Assembly: GCF_001306135.1 (NCBI RefSeq)
Contig: NZ_LGKP01000035.1
Location: 496,001-560,000, forward strand
Length of the DNA stretch: 64,000 nt
Reading direction: 5' to 3'
From: Herpetosiphon geysericola
GTDB lineage: Bacteria > Chloroflexota > Chloroflexia > Chloroflexales > Herpetosiphonaceae
Program-made: the position numbers and the translations under genes
Notes under the pieces: model-generated
Databases searched by the model: none
The model's input: the letters and a program-made list of their open reading frames with translations, nothing else
What the model was told of the DNA's origin: nothing
In this document: positions 46,178-54,772 of the stretch, in pieces
Numbering within the stretch: the first letter of the stretch is position 1
Layout: each line of letters opens with the position of its first letter

Positions 46178-47104
46178 TTAGTGTTGTTCGAGCCATTCGC
46201 GGGCAAATTGGGCATCGCGGCCAATTTGGGCTACCAGCTGTTCGATGCCAGCAAATTTTTGTTCGCCGCGAATATGCTGCAAAAAGCTGACCCGCAACGA
46301 GCGGCCATAAATATCTTCGTTGAAATCGAAAAGATGGGCCTCGACCGCACGCCCAAGCACGCCAAAGGTTGGCCGAACGCCAATGTTGGTCACCGCGCCA
46401 AAACTGCGCCGATCATCAAGCAACTGAACGTTGCAAACATACACGCCATCTGCTGGCAACATGTGATTGCTGGCAATTTGCACATTGGCGGTGGGAAAGC
46501 CAATTTTGCGCCCGCGCTGGTCGCCTGGCACAACGATGCCTTGTAAGCTAAACGGTCGCCCAAGGTAGTGATTGGCGGTTTGCACATCGCCAGCGGCCAA
46601 GCAGCTGCGAATTGCAGTCGAGCTAACAATCTCATCATCAAGCGTCCAATAGGGAATTGGCTCAATTGTAAAGCCCAGCTCCTGCCCTAAATTCTGCAAC
46701 ACGGGCATGGTGCCAGCACCACGGTGACCAAGCTTAAAATCTGGCCCAATCCATAATTCGCGCACTGGAACGTGATTTAACAATAGTTGTAGAAACGCCT
46801 TGGGGCTAAGTTGCGAGGTGGCCTGATTAAACGGCAGAACGGCCAAGAGATCAATGCCAAGATCTTGCATTAACGCTGCACGCTCATTGATGGTGGTCAA
46901 ATAGCGAATCTCACGCTCAGGCCGCAGAATCTCATCAGGATGCGGATCAAACGTCAGCACCGCACTATGACAATCGAGCTGGCGAGCGCGTTCAACCAAA
47001 CGGCGAAGAATGTGTTGATGGGCTTGATGCACGCCATCAAACTTTCCAATCGTTAAGAGCGTCGGAGTTTTATACTGCACGCTGGCAAGTTCAGCAAAAT
47101 GCAT
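46178..47104 (-). CDS. ribF: bifunctional riboflavin kinase/FAD synthetase
   Basis: Converts riboflavin to FMN and then FAD. The N-terminal FAD-synthetase half has TIGKFDGVHQAHQHIL (nucleotidyltransferase HxGH-like site), VLTFDPHPDEIL and IVSSTAIRSCLAAGDV. The C-terminal kinase half has GRKIGFPTANV, GVYVCNV, VTNIGVRPTFG and EAHLFDFNEDIYGRSLRVSFL. The 308 residues match the usual length. It stands upstream of the rpoB promoters on the same strand; the gap behind its stop carries an inverted AACCCCTTTT/AAAAGGGGTT pair with a long loop, which might end its transcript. Confidence 0.95.
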   Translation of the reverse strand: MHFAELASVQYKTPTLLTIGKFDGVHQAHQHILRRLVERARQLDCHSAVLTFDPHPDEILRPEREIRYLTTINERAALMQDLGIDLLAVLPFNQATSQLSPKAFLQLLLNHVPVRELWIGPDFKLGHRGAGTMPVLQNLGQELGFTIEPIPYWTLDDEIVSSTAIRSCLAAGDVQTANHYLGRPFSLQGIVVPGDQRGRKIGFPTANVQIASNHMLPADGVYVCNVQLLDDRRSFGAVTNIGVRPTFGVLGRAVEAHLFDFNEDIYGRSLRVSFLQHIRGEQKFAGIEQLVAQIGRDAQFAREWLEQH

Positions 47105-47159
47105 GGCCTAGTTCCAATTCATAAAGTTGCCAATATCGCCTCAAAAGATACCATTGTCA

Positions 47160-47604
47160 TTGGTAAATAGCAAAGGATGTGCGAGGGGCCAGCGATGAAG
47201 GATGAAGGATGAAGGATGAATTATGAGGGATCAGATAAAAATCAGAAGGCAAAAGGCAGAAGGCAAAAAGAGAATAGGGCTATTGGCTGGAGGCTAGGGC
47301 TATCGGACAAGTTGTGGCGAAAAAGCGGCTCATTGTTAACGCAGCGGCGCAGCGGATAGATGGCTATTGGCTGGAGGCTAGGGGCTTTTGGCTTGTGGAA
47401 CTCAATCTGAGTAATCTGTGCCAATCTGTGGCTAAAACGTAGCCTTCGTGCGCTTTGTGGATCAAATTAACGCAGAGGCGCAGAGCGACCGAACGATGAT
47501 GGATGAAGGATAAGGGATGAAGCCTAGAGCCTAGAGCCTCATCCCCTTCGCGTTCTTCGTGGATCAATTCCCGATCCCCAGCCCCTGAACCCCGACCCCT
47601 AGCT
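47160..47604. repeat. ordered short-tandem tract array (forward orientation)
   Basis: No gene in the 500-base gap. Order: gatgaagg units (47193-47220), gatcagataaaaatcag, ggcaaaaggcagaaggc, ggctattggctggaggctag, aacgcagcggcgcagcgg (C, 47337-47353), ggctattggctggaggctag (E), aatctgtgccaatctgtggc (B, to 47437), ccttcgtgcgctttgtgg (A), aacgcagaggcgcagag (C, 47468-47484), gatggatgaaggataaggg, cctagagcctagagcc, ccttcgcgttcttcgtgg and a cccgatccccagcccctga tract abutting the next gene. Confidence 0.8.
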
Positions 47605-48342
47605 TTAAGCCTCAGCCTTAGCTCGATAGCGTAACAACATGCCACCAAGCGTAATCAACCAAATTTGCCAGAGACTACCACTGACCATCAACATTGGCCC
47701 AGCGCTGAGATTATAGACCTCGATCAGTGGAATGAGCACGCTAATGGCAACCACCAGCCCACTATAGCCAAACCAGCGTGGTAATTGGCGCTGCCGCAGA
47801 ATGCTCAACGATATCCCTGCTGTCCACAAACCAGCAAAAAAGGCTACGCCGATTTGTTCGCCAACTCCGCCAGCGTAGTTGTTGAAACTGGTATACAGCA
47901 ACTCGATACTTGCGCGCAGATTGGGATCGCTGGTTGTACTGTATTGTTCGGCTAAACTGGGCATTAGCAAGAGCCAACGCCCAATGCCTAGCAATTTGGC
48001 GAAGCCTGCCAAGATGCCAAAGCCTGCGCTGACCCGTAGCAAGCTGCTTTCGCTGCCCAAAATCTGCCAAAGCAACAAGGCAATTGGAATGAGCATGGTC
48101 GCCGAGAGAAAGTAGGCTGTGTAGCCCAAGGCAACCGCCGAGCGTTCTTGCAGAATCAAGGGCAAGGCTTGGGCGGCAGGGTTATCAAGGCTAGCTGGCC
48201 AATCGATGGCGCTGCCAAGCACCAAAAATGTCAGTATAAAGATCAAAAATTGGCTAAAGAGCAAGCCTGCTGCCCAGCGATAGGTGCTGGTTCCGTTGCG
48301 TGCAGCTTGGTTGGTTGTTGGATAGGCTTTGGTGGCGATCAT
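47605..48342 (-). CDS. DUF4386-type integral membrane protein
   Basis: 245 residues with about six hydrophobic helices. The pattern (an N-terminal RWAAGLLFSQFLIFILTF helix, an external loop with LQERSAVALGYTAYFLSATM, LLRVSAGFGILAGFAKLLG, and LPRWFGYSGLVVAISVLIP near 190) recalls DUF4386 proteins of unknown function. The start at 48342 follows gaaaggaac; an upstream TTG is not needed. It begins 17 bases after the MerR-type regulator stop, so both are probably one operon controlled by that regulator. Confidence 0.75.
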   Translation of the reverse strand: MIATKAYPTTNQAARNGTSTYRWAAGLLFSQFLIFILTFLVLGSAIDWPASLDNPAAQALPLILQERSAVALGYTAYFLSATMLIPIALLLWQILGSESSLLRVSAGFGILAGFAKLLGIGRWLLLMPSLAEQYSTTSDPNLRASIELLYTSFNNYAGGVGEQIGVAFFAGLWTAGISLSILRQRQLPRWFGYSGLVVAISVLIPLIEVYNLSAGPMLMVSGSLWQIWLITLGGMLLRYRAKAEA

Positions 48343-48359
48343 AGTCGTTCCTTTCAAAT

Positions 48360-49211
48360 TTAAGTTGGTTGGGCGATTGGGAGTTGTAGCTCGATAACCG
48401 CAGGCTCGCGAATGCCGCCCTGTGGATCGTGGGCAGGCCCAGAGCGATGAAACTCACGTAGCGGCCCAATAATCTGGTAGTTGTGTAAGCCAACCCAGCC
48501 CAACAGCGCCAAAGCAGCGGCGTGAATCTCGCTAAAACTGCCTTCGAAAGCGAGGGTTGCGGCCAGTTCGAGGCTAGACAAGGTTTGAAACTTGATGTTG
48601 CTATCGGGCAATTGGGCTAAATTGTGCTCGGCCAAACTCACGGAGACTTCGACTTCAATATCGGTTTCGCTAAACTCCTCGTTGTGATAGATCGTAATTT
48701 CTTGGGCAAGGATTGGGATGCGCTGCTGGTGCACATGTTGATACAGTGATGTATAAAGCCGATGGCAGTAATAGCCCATTTGATCAAGGCTTGGTACAAT
48801 CGCTTGCATGCTGACAACTGGCTGGGCATCGGTCGATTTGAGCATCATTGCGTAGGGCCATGGCTCTTGTTCATGCTCAATTTGGGCCAAACGAGCGCTG
48901 ACCTCGGCTAATTGGGCTTGCTTTTTGGCAAGTTCAGCGGTTAAACGGGATTCTTGCAAGCGCAACATACCGCGCAGTTGACCAGCCGAAAGATCATCAT
49001 GGTTCAATAGTTCGCTAATCTGTTGTAGACTGAGGCCCAAGCCGTTGAGCGCAACAATTCGATGCAGCCGTGGCAATTGCTCGACCGTGTAATAGCGATA
49101 GCCTGTCCACTGATCGATCTGGCTTGGAATGAGCAAGCCTAACTTGTCGTAATGGCGGAGCATGCGCACCGAAACCTGCGCCAAGCGCGAGAATTCACCA
49201 ATTTTGAACAT
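48360..49211 (-). CDS. MerR-family regulator with GyrI-like effector domain (BmrR-type)
   Basis: The N-terminal MerR DNA-binding domain reads FKIGEFSRLAQVSVRMLRHYDKLGL, GYRYYTVEQLPRLHRIVALNGLG, followed by a coiled-coil dimerisation helix (LTAELAKKQAQLAEVSARLA). The C-terminal part (about 125-280) resembles the GyrI/BmrR ligand-binding fold, with MQAIVPSLDQMGYYCHRLY and ATLAFEGSFSEIHAAALALLGWV. Such proteins sense hydrophobic cations or drugs. I favour MFKIGEF (49211), nine bases after aagg; an ATG at 49220 directly abuts that site. Its own promoter has a 19-bp spacer with a dyad, implying autoregulation. Confidence 0.87.
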   Translation of the reverse strand: MFKIGEFSRLAQVSVRMLRHYDKLGLLIPSQIDQWTGYRYYTVEQLPRLHRIVALNGLGLSLQQISELLNHDDLSAGQLRGMLRLQESRLTAELAKKQAQLAEVSARLAQIEHEQEPWPYAMMLKSTDAQPVVSMQAIVPSLDQMGYYCHRLYTSLYQHVHQQRIPILAQEITIYHNEEFSETDIEVEVSVSLAEHNLAQLPDSNIKFQTLSSLELAATLAFEGSFSEIHAAALALLGWVGLHNYQIIGPLREFHRSGPAHDPQGGIREPAVIELQLPIAQPT

Positions 49212-49241
49212 CGCATCCATCCTTGTGTAACGCTGCCGTTG

Positions 49242-49272
49242 ATGCTACACCCTAGCACAGTGGTAGAGTCAA
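49242..49272 (-). promoter_or_regulatory. MerR-type promoter/operator with 19-bp spacer
   Basis: TTGACT (49272-49267), a 19-base spacer and TAGCAT (49247-49242). The spacer region carries the dyad ACTCTACCA-CTG-TGCTAGGGT, with 7 of 9 positions matching. An overlong spacer with a central dyad is the hallmark of promoters activated by MerR proteins through DNA distortion. Confidence 0.8.
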
Positions 49273-49314
49273 GCGGCAATTAATCGCAGCATTTAACCAA
49301 CCGAGAGGAGTTCC

Positions 49315-50025
49315 ATGATGGCAGCGTGGCTTAAAATGACGCTGTGGTCGTTGTTTATCGTTGTTGTCAGTTGTAGCCTAGCAGTAGGCTTTGTGGTTTA
49401 TTCATTTAATCGTATGTTTGGCCGAAATACGCCTGAGAAGGCTCGGCTTGCGCCAATTATTATTGACGAGCCAATCGGTGATTGTAGTATTTCACCAGCG
49501 CGTAACTTTGTTTTAGCAACGGCATTTAAAGACGGGGTGGGATCACAGAAAATCTATAATTTAAAAACTGGCGACGAAGTTGCTTATCCTGATCATCCTG
49601 AAGCCGATATCTATGGAAATAACAGCTATGGCAACGCACTAGGCTGGATCAATGACCCAACCCAAGATATTGCGTTAGTTTCTCCCTACTGGCTCGTTAA
49701 CTTCACCACAGGAGAGGTAACAAAAGTTGAGTTGTCGGTTGAGCAACAGTCAACAGATTGGTGGGAACCACTCTTAATGCCTGATTATCAAGACTTCTCT
49801 GTGAAATCGCCAGATCAACGGTATGTTGCTGACTCAGGCAGGATTTATCGAGCAACGACGGGCAAATTGTCAATAAGTGATTTAGTTGTGTCATTCTCCG
49901 ATAGTTACCCTGAAGTATGTACTAATCCTTGGGAGCCAGATAGTAGCGGTTATTACTTTATTGATGGGTCTTCACGGGCCGATATGAGTGGACCACTGCG
50001 TTTCCTCAAAAATCCTGAACGTTAG
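49315..50025 (+). CDS. membrane-anchored protein, first of a tandem pair
   Basis: 236 residues: an N-terminal hydrophobic segment (about 8-30), then a soluble domain with PIIIDEPIGDCSISPARNFVLA, KIYNLKTGDEVAYP, LGWINDPTQDIALVSPYWLVNFTTGEV, KSPDQRYVADSG and WEPDSSGYYFIDG. The repeated strand-turn pattern suggests a small beta-propeller-like fold. It is a clear paralogue of the next gene. A gagaggag site precedes the ATG-ATG start. The function is unknown; the domain is probably outside the cell membrane. Confidence 0.7.
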   Translation: MMAAWLKMTLWSLFIVVVSCSLAVGFVVYSFNRMFGRNTPEKARLAPIIIDEPIGDCSISPARNFVLATAFKDGVGSQKIYNLKTGDEVAYPDHPEADIYGNNSYGNALGWINDPTQDIALVSPYWLVNFTTGEVTKVELSVEQQSTDWWEPLLMPDYQDFSVKSPDQRYVADSGRIYRATTGKLSISDLVVSFSDSYPEVCTNPWEPDSSGYYFIDGSSRADMSGPLRFLKNPER

Positions 50026-50068
50026 ACCATAACTCAATTTTGTGGAAACTAGCAGAGAGGAGCAGATT

Positions 50069-50746
50069 ATGACCTATTGGTTTCGAGCTATGCTCTGGAC
50101 AGTATTGGGCGTTATTACTAGCTGTTGCGTGTTAATCGGCTTATTCAAGCTGCTTTCTGGGCAACGTACACTCAAAGATATGATGATGGCACCGATTGTT
50201 ATTGACGAACCCATGGATGAGTGCAGTATTTCAGCAACACGAAACTTTGTTATAGCGACGACGATGCTTGGTAAATGGGAGCAAAAAATTTATAACCTGA
50301 AGACTGGTGACGAAATTGAGTATCCTGCTGCTCCTGATCTCGAAGGTTATGGTGAAATCCTGGGTTGGATTAATGATCCAACCCAGGATGCTTTCTTCGT
50401 AGAACCGCACTGGATGGTTAATTTAACCACAGGAGTTGTATCGAAAACCAAAACGCTCGGTTGGGAGCAGGATAATTATTGGTGGGCATCGCTTGTAATT
50501 CCTGGTGATGGCGAAGTCTATTCAAAATCGCCTGATCAGCAGTATGTGGCTGGTTCTGGCTCGATTTATCGAGCAACTAACGCAGATCCTCCCTTAGGCG
50601 AGGTCGTTGTAGACTCCTCATTTGGTTTGACTGAGCGATGTATTAATGCCTGGGAGCCAGATAGTAGTGGCTACTACTTTATTGATGTTAATTCACGCTT
50701 CAGGGTGAGCGGCCCATTGCACTTTGTCAGAAATCCTGAGCGCTAG
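50069..50746 (+). CDS. membrane-anchored protein, second of a tandem pair
   Basis: 225 residues from the ATG at 50069, which follows agagaggagcagatt; a longer frame opens at 50042. It shares with the previous gene an N-terminal anchor, IVIDEPMDECSISATRNFVIA, IYNLKTGDEIEYP, LGWINDPTQDAFFVEPHWMVN, KSPDQQYVAGSGSIYRAT, WEPDSSGYYFIDV and the ending GPLHFVRNPER (LRFLKNPER in the first). The pair arose by duplication. The function is unknown. Confidence 0.7.
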   Translation: MTYWFRAMLWTVLGVITSCCVLIGLFKLLSGQRTLKDMMMAPIVIDEPMDECSISATRNFVIATTMLGKWEQKIYNLKTGDEIEYPAAPDLEGYGEILGWINDPTQDAFFVEPHWMVNLTTGVVSKTKTLGWEQDNYWWASLVIPGDGEVYSKSPDQQYVAGSGSIYRATNADPPLGEVVVDSSFGLTERCINAWEPDSSGYYFIDVNSRFRVSGPLHFVRNPER

Positions 50747-50799
50747 CGCGGCTTGAACATTCTGCTTAACTGGCATACATACCAAGAAAGGAATGAATT

Positions 50800-51267
50800 A
50801 TGGCGATCACAATTCAGCGGCTTGGGGTGGGCGACGAGGCGATTATTCAGCAGTTGGCGCTTGATGATGCGCTATTTGGGCTTGAACCTGATGATGATCA
50901 GCCATTGATTGCGCTTGACGATCACGCTGCCCGCCAGTTTTTGGCCAATCCAGCGGTCTTGTATTGGGTGGCACGCGAAGCCGAAGTGATTACTGGCTTT
51001 TTGTATTGTTTGGTCGTGCCGCTGCGTTCAGGCGCAGGCAGCGAAGTTTTGCTCTACGAAATTGGCGTACATCATCAGTGGCGCCGCAACGGCATTGGCC
51101 AAGCGCTGATCCAAACCATGGAAGCATGGATGGCTGAGCATGCAACGAGTGCAGTCTGGGTGCTGGCCGATAATCCAGCTGCTACGCTGTTTTATCAGGC
51201 CTGTGGCTTTGCAATCGAGGAAGAACAACCAACCTATCTAGTTAAGAACATAGAGCATAGAGCATAG
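50800..51267 (+). CDS. GNAT-family N-acetyltransferase
   Basis: 155 residues of the GNAT fold: beta strand with GFLYCLVVPLRSG, VLLYEIGVHHQWRRNGIGQALIQTM (acetyl-CoA-binding Q/RxxGxG/A, here RRNGIG), and AVWVLADNPAATLFYQACGF. The acceptor is unknown. An aaggaatgaatt site precedes the ATG. The last residues NIEHRA and the TAG stop come from an aacatag/agcatag heptamer tract that continues past the gene, so the natural C-terminus (after EEEQPTYLVK) was probably altered by the repeat. Confidence 0.85.
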   Translation: MAITIQRLGVGDEAIIQQLALDDALFGLEPDDDQPLIALDDHAARQFLANPAVLYWVAREAEVITGFLYCLVVPLRSGAGSEVLLYEIGVHHQWRRNGIGQALIQTMEAWMAEHATSAVWVLADNPAATLFYQACGFAIEEEQPTYLVKNIEHRA

Positions 51268-51815
51268 AGCATAGAACATAGCATTTGGGGATCAGGGGTC
51301 GGGGATCAGATTTTAACGCAGCGGCGCAGAGAGATTGTGGTCATTGGCTATTGGAAACTAATCTGAGCCAATCTGTGCAATCTGTGGCTAAAAATCAGCC
51401 CTTCGTGTCCTTCGTGGATCAGATTTTAACGCAGAGGCGCAGAGGGATTGTGGCTATTGGCTATGTCCTATCGGAACATTATTCGTGCAATTCGTGCAAT
51501 TTGTGGCTAAAAATGTTCATGGCTATCGGCTTTGGGTCAGCAACAACATAATCTCAAAAATCTGAGCCAATCTGTGGCTAAAAACATTTATGGCTATAGG
51601 TGATAGGCTGTGGGTTAGCGGAAGATTATTGGTGGAATCGTGGAATTTGTGGCTAAAAACAGCCTTTGCGCCCTTTGTGTTCTTCGTGGTTTCAGCCCTT
51701 CGTGGATCAGATTTAACCCAGAGGCGCAGAGAACCAAAGGATGAGGGATGAAGCCTATAGCTTATAGCCAAAAGCCTCATCCCTTCCGTGTGCTTCGTAT
51801 ATTCCTATCTGGCCC
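51240..51815. repeat. longest ordered short-tandem tract array
   Basis: No gene between 51268 and 51820. It starts with five agcatag-type heptamers inside the preceding gene, then a ggatcagg tract, C (51313-51331), E (51337-51356), B (51359-51394), A (51398-51422), C (51426-51444), E (51450-51474), a ttcgtgcaattcgtgcaatt variant, E, B (51547-51584), E, a tggaatcgtggaatttgtgg variant, A (51661-51710), C (51714-51731), gatgaggg and cctatagc units and a last A-type unit. Confidence 0.85.
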
Positions 51816-51820
51816 CTCGC

Positions 51821-54673
51821 TTACTGCCGCCGAGCGCGATTTTTAGCGGCCCGCAAGCGTTCAATCGGATCTTCTGCTTCGTCAATGGCCTTGGTAGAAT
51901 TTTCTGGTTTGCTTGGCAATGGCGTGGTTGCTGGATTATCCTTGGGCTTGACTTCGCGCTCGCTTTTATCGCTGAACATTTGCTGGCGCGCACGGCCCTT
52001 GGCCCCTTGCAAACTGCTCATGGTGGCGGTTGGCACAGCAGCAGCGGTTTGGCGTTCTTTGCGGGCTGCTTGCAAGGCCGTAAAATCTTTGCGCCGCAAA
52101 TTAAGCCGACGAGCTGCAACATCAAGCAGCAGCAAAACCAGCGCCGCAAACAACAAGCCCAAATCGATTGGCGTAGCGCGGCGGACTGCATCGAGCGTAT
52201 GATCGAAGGCTTGGATTGGCTGGCTCAAACTGCGGCCAGCAGTGGCCTTGGCCAAGGTGCTGAGCAATTCAGGGTTAGCTTGGCCTTGGCGATATTCAGG
52301 CGAGTAGGGCACAATCAAGCCCAAGGTGCGAGCAAAGGCTGGCTTACCATTGGCATCATTGCCAACAACCTGAATCAAATAGGTGCCAGCAATGGGGCTT
52401 GCAACCCGTGCCCGATATTGGCCCGGCCCAACTTCGACCAAGGTTGCGTCGATAGCCTCGCCCGTTGGCCCAACCATACGCGCATTGACGTTCATTGCAG
52501 TTTGGGGAGCGCCCTGCTCGTCGTTGGCCACAATATCAATTTGCACATCGCTGCCAATCAATGAAGCTTCGCCGCTCACACTATCGTTGCTGATGCGTGG
52601 CAAAAGCCAGCCAACCAATTGGGCTGTGAAGCGCGGAAATTGATCCCACGTCACCCAATTGCTGGCCCACTTGCCCTTGAGATCGCTCGTCCAGGCGATG
52701 CTCCGGCCTAGCCCATATTGCCATTGAGCCAAGATTGGTGAGCCATCGCTGGCCGTTAAAATAACTTGAGCGTTATCTTTTTCGACAGTGCCGTTGTAGC
52801 CCAACAAGCTTGGCAAGCCCTCTTGCAAATCGGCTAGCACTGGGCTATCGCCAGCATAGGCTGGGGTAAATTGCTCCTCGACGATGTAAGTCCCAACTGC
52901 TTGAATCGTTTCTTGCAAGAAGATTTGGGGTACTTCTTCCATCACGCGGGCTGGATAATAGCGTCCGCCGCCAAGCTCTGCGTAGCGCTGCAAGGCGTTA
53001 TCCGAACCATTACCTGCTGCAACGACCGAGAGCGTGATGCCATCTTTGTTCATATTTTCGGCAATATTGCCAATATCGGTGGCATGGCCCCAGCCGTCAG
53101 TCAACAGAATCGCATGTTTGATTTTGGCATCGCTTTGGCGCAATTGCTCGTAGGCGGCGTTCATGCCGCTGACCACGTTGGTTTGGCCGCTTGGTGGCAC
53201 CGGAGCCAGCGCCGCTACAACATCATCTTGGCTCGGTACTTTATTGAGTTCAATCGTCCAGTGAGCTGCATCATCAAAGGTTACAACGCCTAATTTATCG
53301 TCTTTGCCCAACACCGATGCTGCTTGGGCTACCGCTTCTTTGGCAATGTCGATCTTGCGCGTGCCGCCACCCTCGCGGGCTGCCATATCGCCACCATTAC
53401 AGTGACAGGCATCCATACTGCCCGATTTGTCGATAATAAACACCAAGGCAATGTCTGGGCGTTGCTGGCGATTACGCACGTCCATGCTTACTGGCAGCGC
53501 TTCTTCGATTGGCGTTGCGGTGTAGCCACCAACCCCAAAACTTTGGCGTCCGCCGATCATGGCCAAGCCCCGCCCAAGGTCGCCAACATACGAGCGCAGC
53601 AATTTTTGGGTATCTTGGTCGATGTCGCGCGCAGGCACATTCAGCAACAAAATCGCTTCATAATCGCTCAGGGCTGCTAAATCGGTCGGCAAGCCAGTTG
53701 CTGGCACCACCACGGGCACTAAATTGGCTGCTTCGAGGGCTGGACGCAGTGCGCTAGCATCGCCAACTTCGCCTTCAACAAGCAACACTTTGGGCGGGCC
53801 ACCAATTTGCACCAGCGAAGCCGCCACATTATTTTGGGCACGAGTATCGTTGGTTGGCACAACTTGGGCGCTATAGCGATGAAAGCCTTGATCCTTGACA
53901 ACTAAGCTGGTGGTAAAGCTCGTCGTGCCAACTGGCAAACTAATCGCTTCTTCCAACACAATTTGCTCATCAGCCCTCCAACGTAATTGAGCTGATTGCG
54001 CCGTGTTGCTTTCGATCGTGGCAATCAGCTGTATCTCTTGGCCAGTGCGTGCGGCAGAGGGAGCGCGAAACGCGCTAATCGCCACTTCAGGGTTGCCTTG
54101 CTCGATGCCGGTTGGCACAATATCGATTGGCACATTGCGGCGTTGCGCCAGCGGAACCATCTCCAAGGCGCGGCCACTGTTCTCGCCACCATCGGAGAGC
54201 AACACCAAACGTTTTTGGGTATCGGCGGGGAAGAGCGCCAAGCCTAGTTGCAGCGCCTCGCTAATGTCGGTGCGGGCAGCGATTGGCACCGATTGAATTG
54301 TGCCTAGGCGCTGAATATCCGATGGCACGCGCTCAACCAAGGCATTCTCGCCAAAGACCACGACCGCCGCTTTATCGCCTTCTTGCATACTTTGGAGCGC
54401 TTCAGCAATAAATTGCTCGTTGGTAGAGCGTTGGCTAGGAGCGATCGAATCGGAGCTATCGAGCAAAAACACTGTGGTCAAATTTTGAACTGGTTGGCGC
54501 ACTTGGGTTCCCGCGAGGCTGCCGATCAAACACAGCAGCAACAGCGTGCGCAAGCCAAGCGCCAACCAGCGGCGTTGACCGCTGCGGCCACGGCTGTTGA
54601 ACCAGCCCAAGAGCCATACCAGTGGCAACGCCAGCAAAAACCATAGATATTCTGGTCGCACAAACGAGAGCAT
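51821..54673 (-). CDS. large membrane VWA-domain protein with amidotransferase-like region
   Basis: 950 residues. The N-terminus has a BatA-like pair of hydrophobic segments (about 10-26, 40-56). A first VWA-like region follows (VFLLDSSDSIAPSQ), then beta-rich domains, a glutamine-amidotransferase-like fold (about 300-395), and a second VWA domain with MIDAS IIDKSGSMD near 410 and TFDD and LLTDGWG downstream. A CHC pair sits just after the MIDAS serine. Carboxypeptidase-like beta-domains and a C-terminal hydrophobic helix (about 858-876) lead to a Lys/Arg/Pro-rich cytoplasmic tail. It is the last gene of the MoxR/VWA cluster. Such systems are thought to assemble or remodel envelope complexes. 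Confidence 0.83.
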   Translation of the reverse strand: MLSFVRPEYLWFLLALPLVWLLGWFNSRGRSGQRRWLALGLRTLLLLCLIGSLAGTQVRQPVQNLTTVFLLDSSDSIAPSQRSTNEQFIAEALQSMQEGDKAAVVVFGENALVERVPSDIQRLGTIQSVPIAARTDISEALQLGLALFPADTQKRLVLLSDGGENSGRALEMVPLAQRRNVPIDIVPTGIEQGNPEVAISAFRAPSAARTGQEIQLIATIESNTAQSAQLRWRADEQIVLEEAISLPVGTTSFTTSLVVKDQGFHRYSAQVVPTNDTRAQNNVAASLVQIGGPPKVLLVEGEVGDASALRPALEAANLVPVVVPATGLPTDLAALSDYEAILLLNVPARDIDQDTQKLLRSYVGDLGRGLAMIGGRQSFGVGGYTATPIEEALPVSMDVRNRQQRPDIALVFIIDKSGSMDACHCNGGDMAAREGGGTRKIDIAKEAVAQAASVLGKDDKLGVVTFDDAAHWTIELNKVPSQDDVVAALAPVPPSGQTNVVSGMNAAYEQLRQSDAKIKHAILLTDGWGHATDIGNIAENMNKDGITLSVVAAGNGSDNALQRYAELGGGRYYPARVMEEVPQIFLQETIQAVGTYIVEEQFTPAYAGDSPVLADLQEGLPSLLGYNGTVEKDNAQVILTASDGSPILAQWQYGLGRSIAWTSDLKGKWASNWVTWDQFPRFTAQLVGWLLPRISNDSVSGEASLIGSDVQIDIVANDEQGAPQTAMNVNARMVGPTGEAIDATLVEVGPGQYRARVASPIAGTYLIQVVGNDANGKPAFARTLGLIVPYSPEYRQGQANPELLSTLAKATAGRSLSQPIQAFDHTLDAVRRATPIDLGLLFAALVLLLLDVAARRLNLRRKDFTALQAARKERQTAAAVPTATMSSLQGAKGRARQQMFSDKSEREVKPKDNPATTPLPSKPENSTKAIDEAEDPIERLRAAKNRARRQ

Positions 54674-54772
54674 AACTTCACCCTAGCAAGGCCAAATGCC
54701 AACGGCATCGGGAGCCTCTCCATGAACAGCCTGCCGAGCAAAAACGCTGGGCGGTTGAATGTTACGGTTCAA

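Noticed and set aside
47160-47604. CRISPR array
   Set aside because: Repeat units are 7-10 bases, degenerate and contiguous, without uniform 25-40 base repeats and unique spacers; no cas genes.
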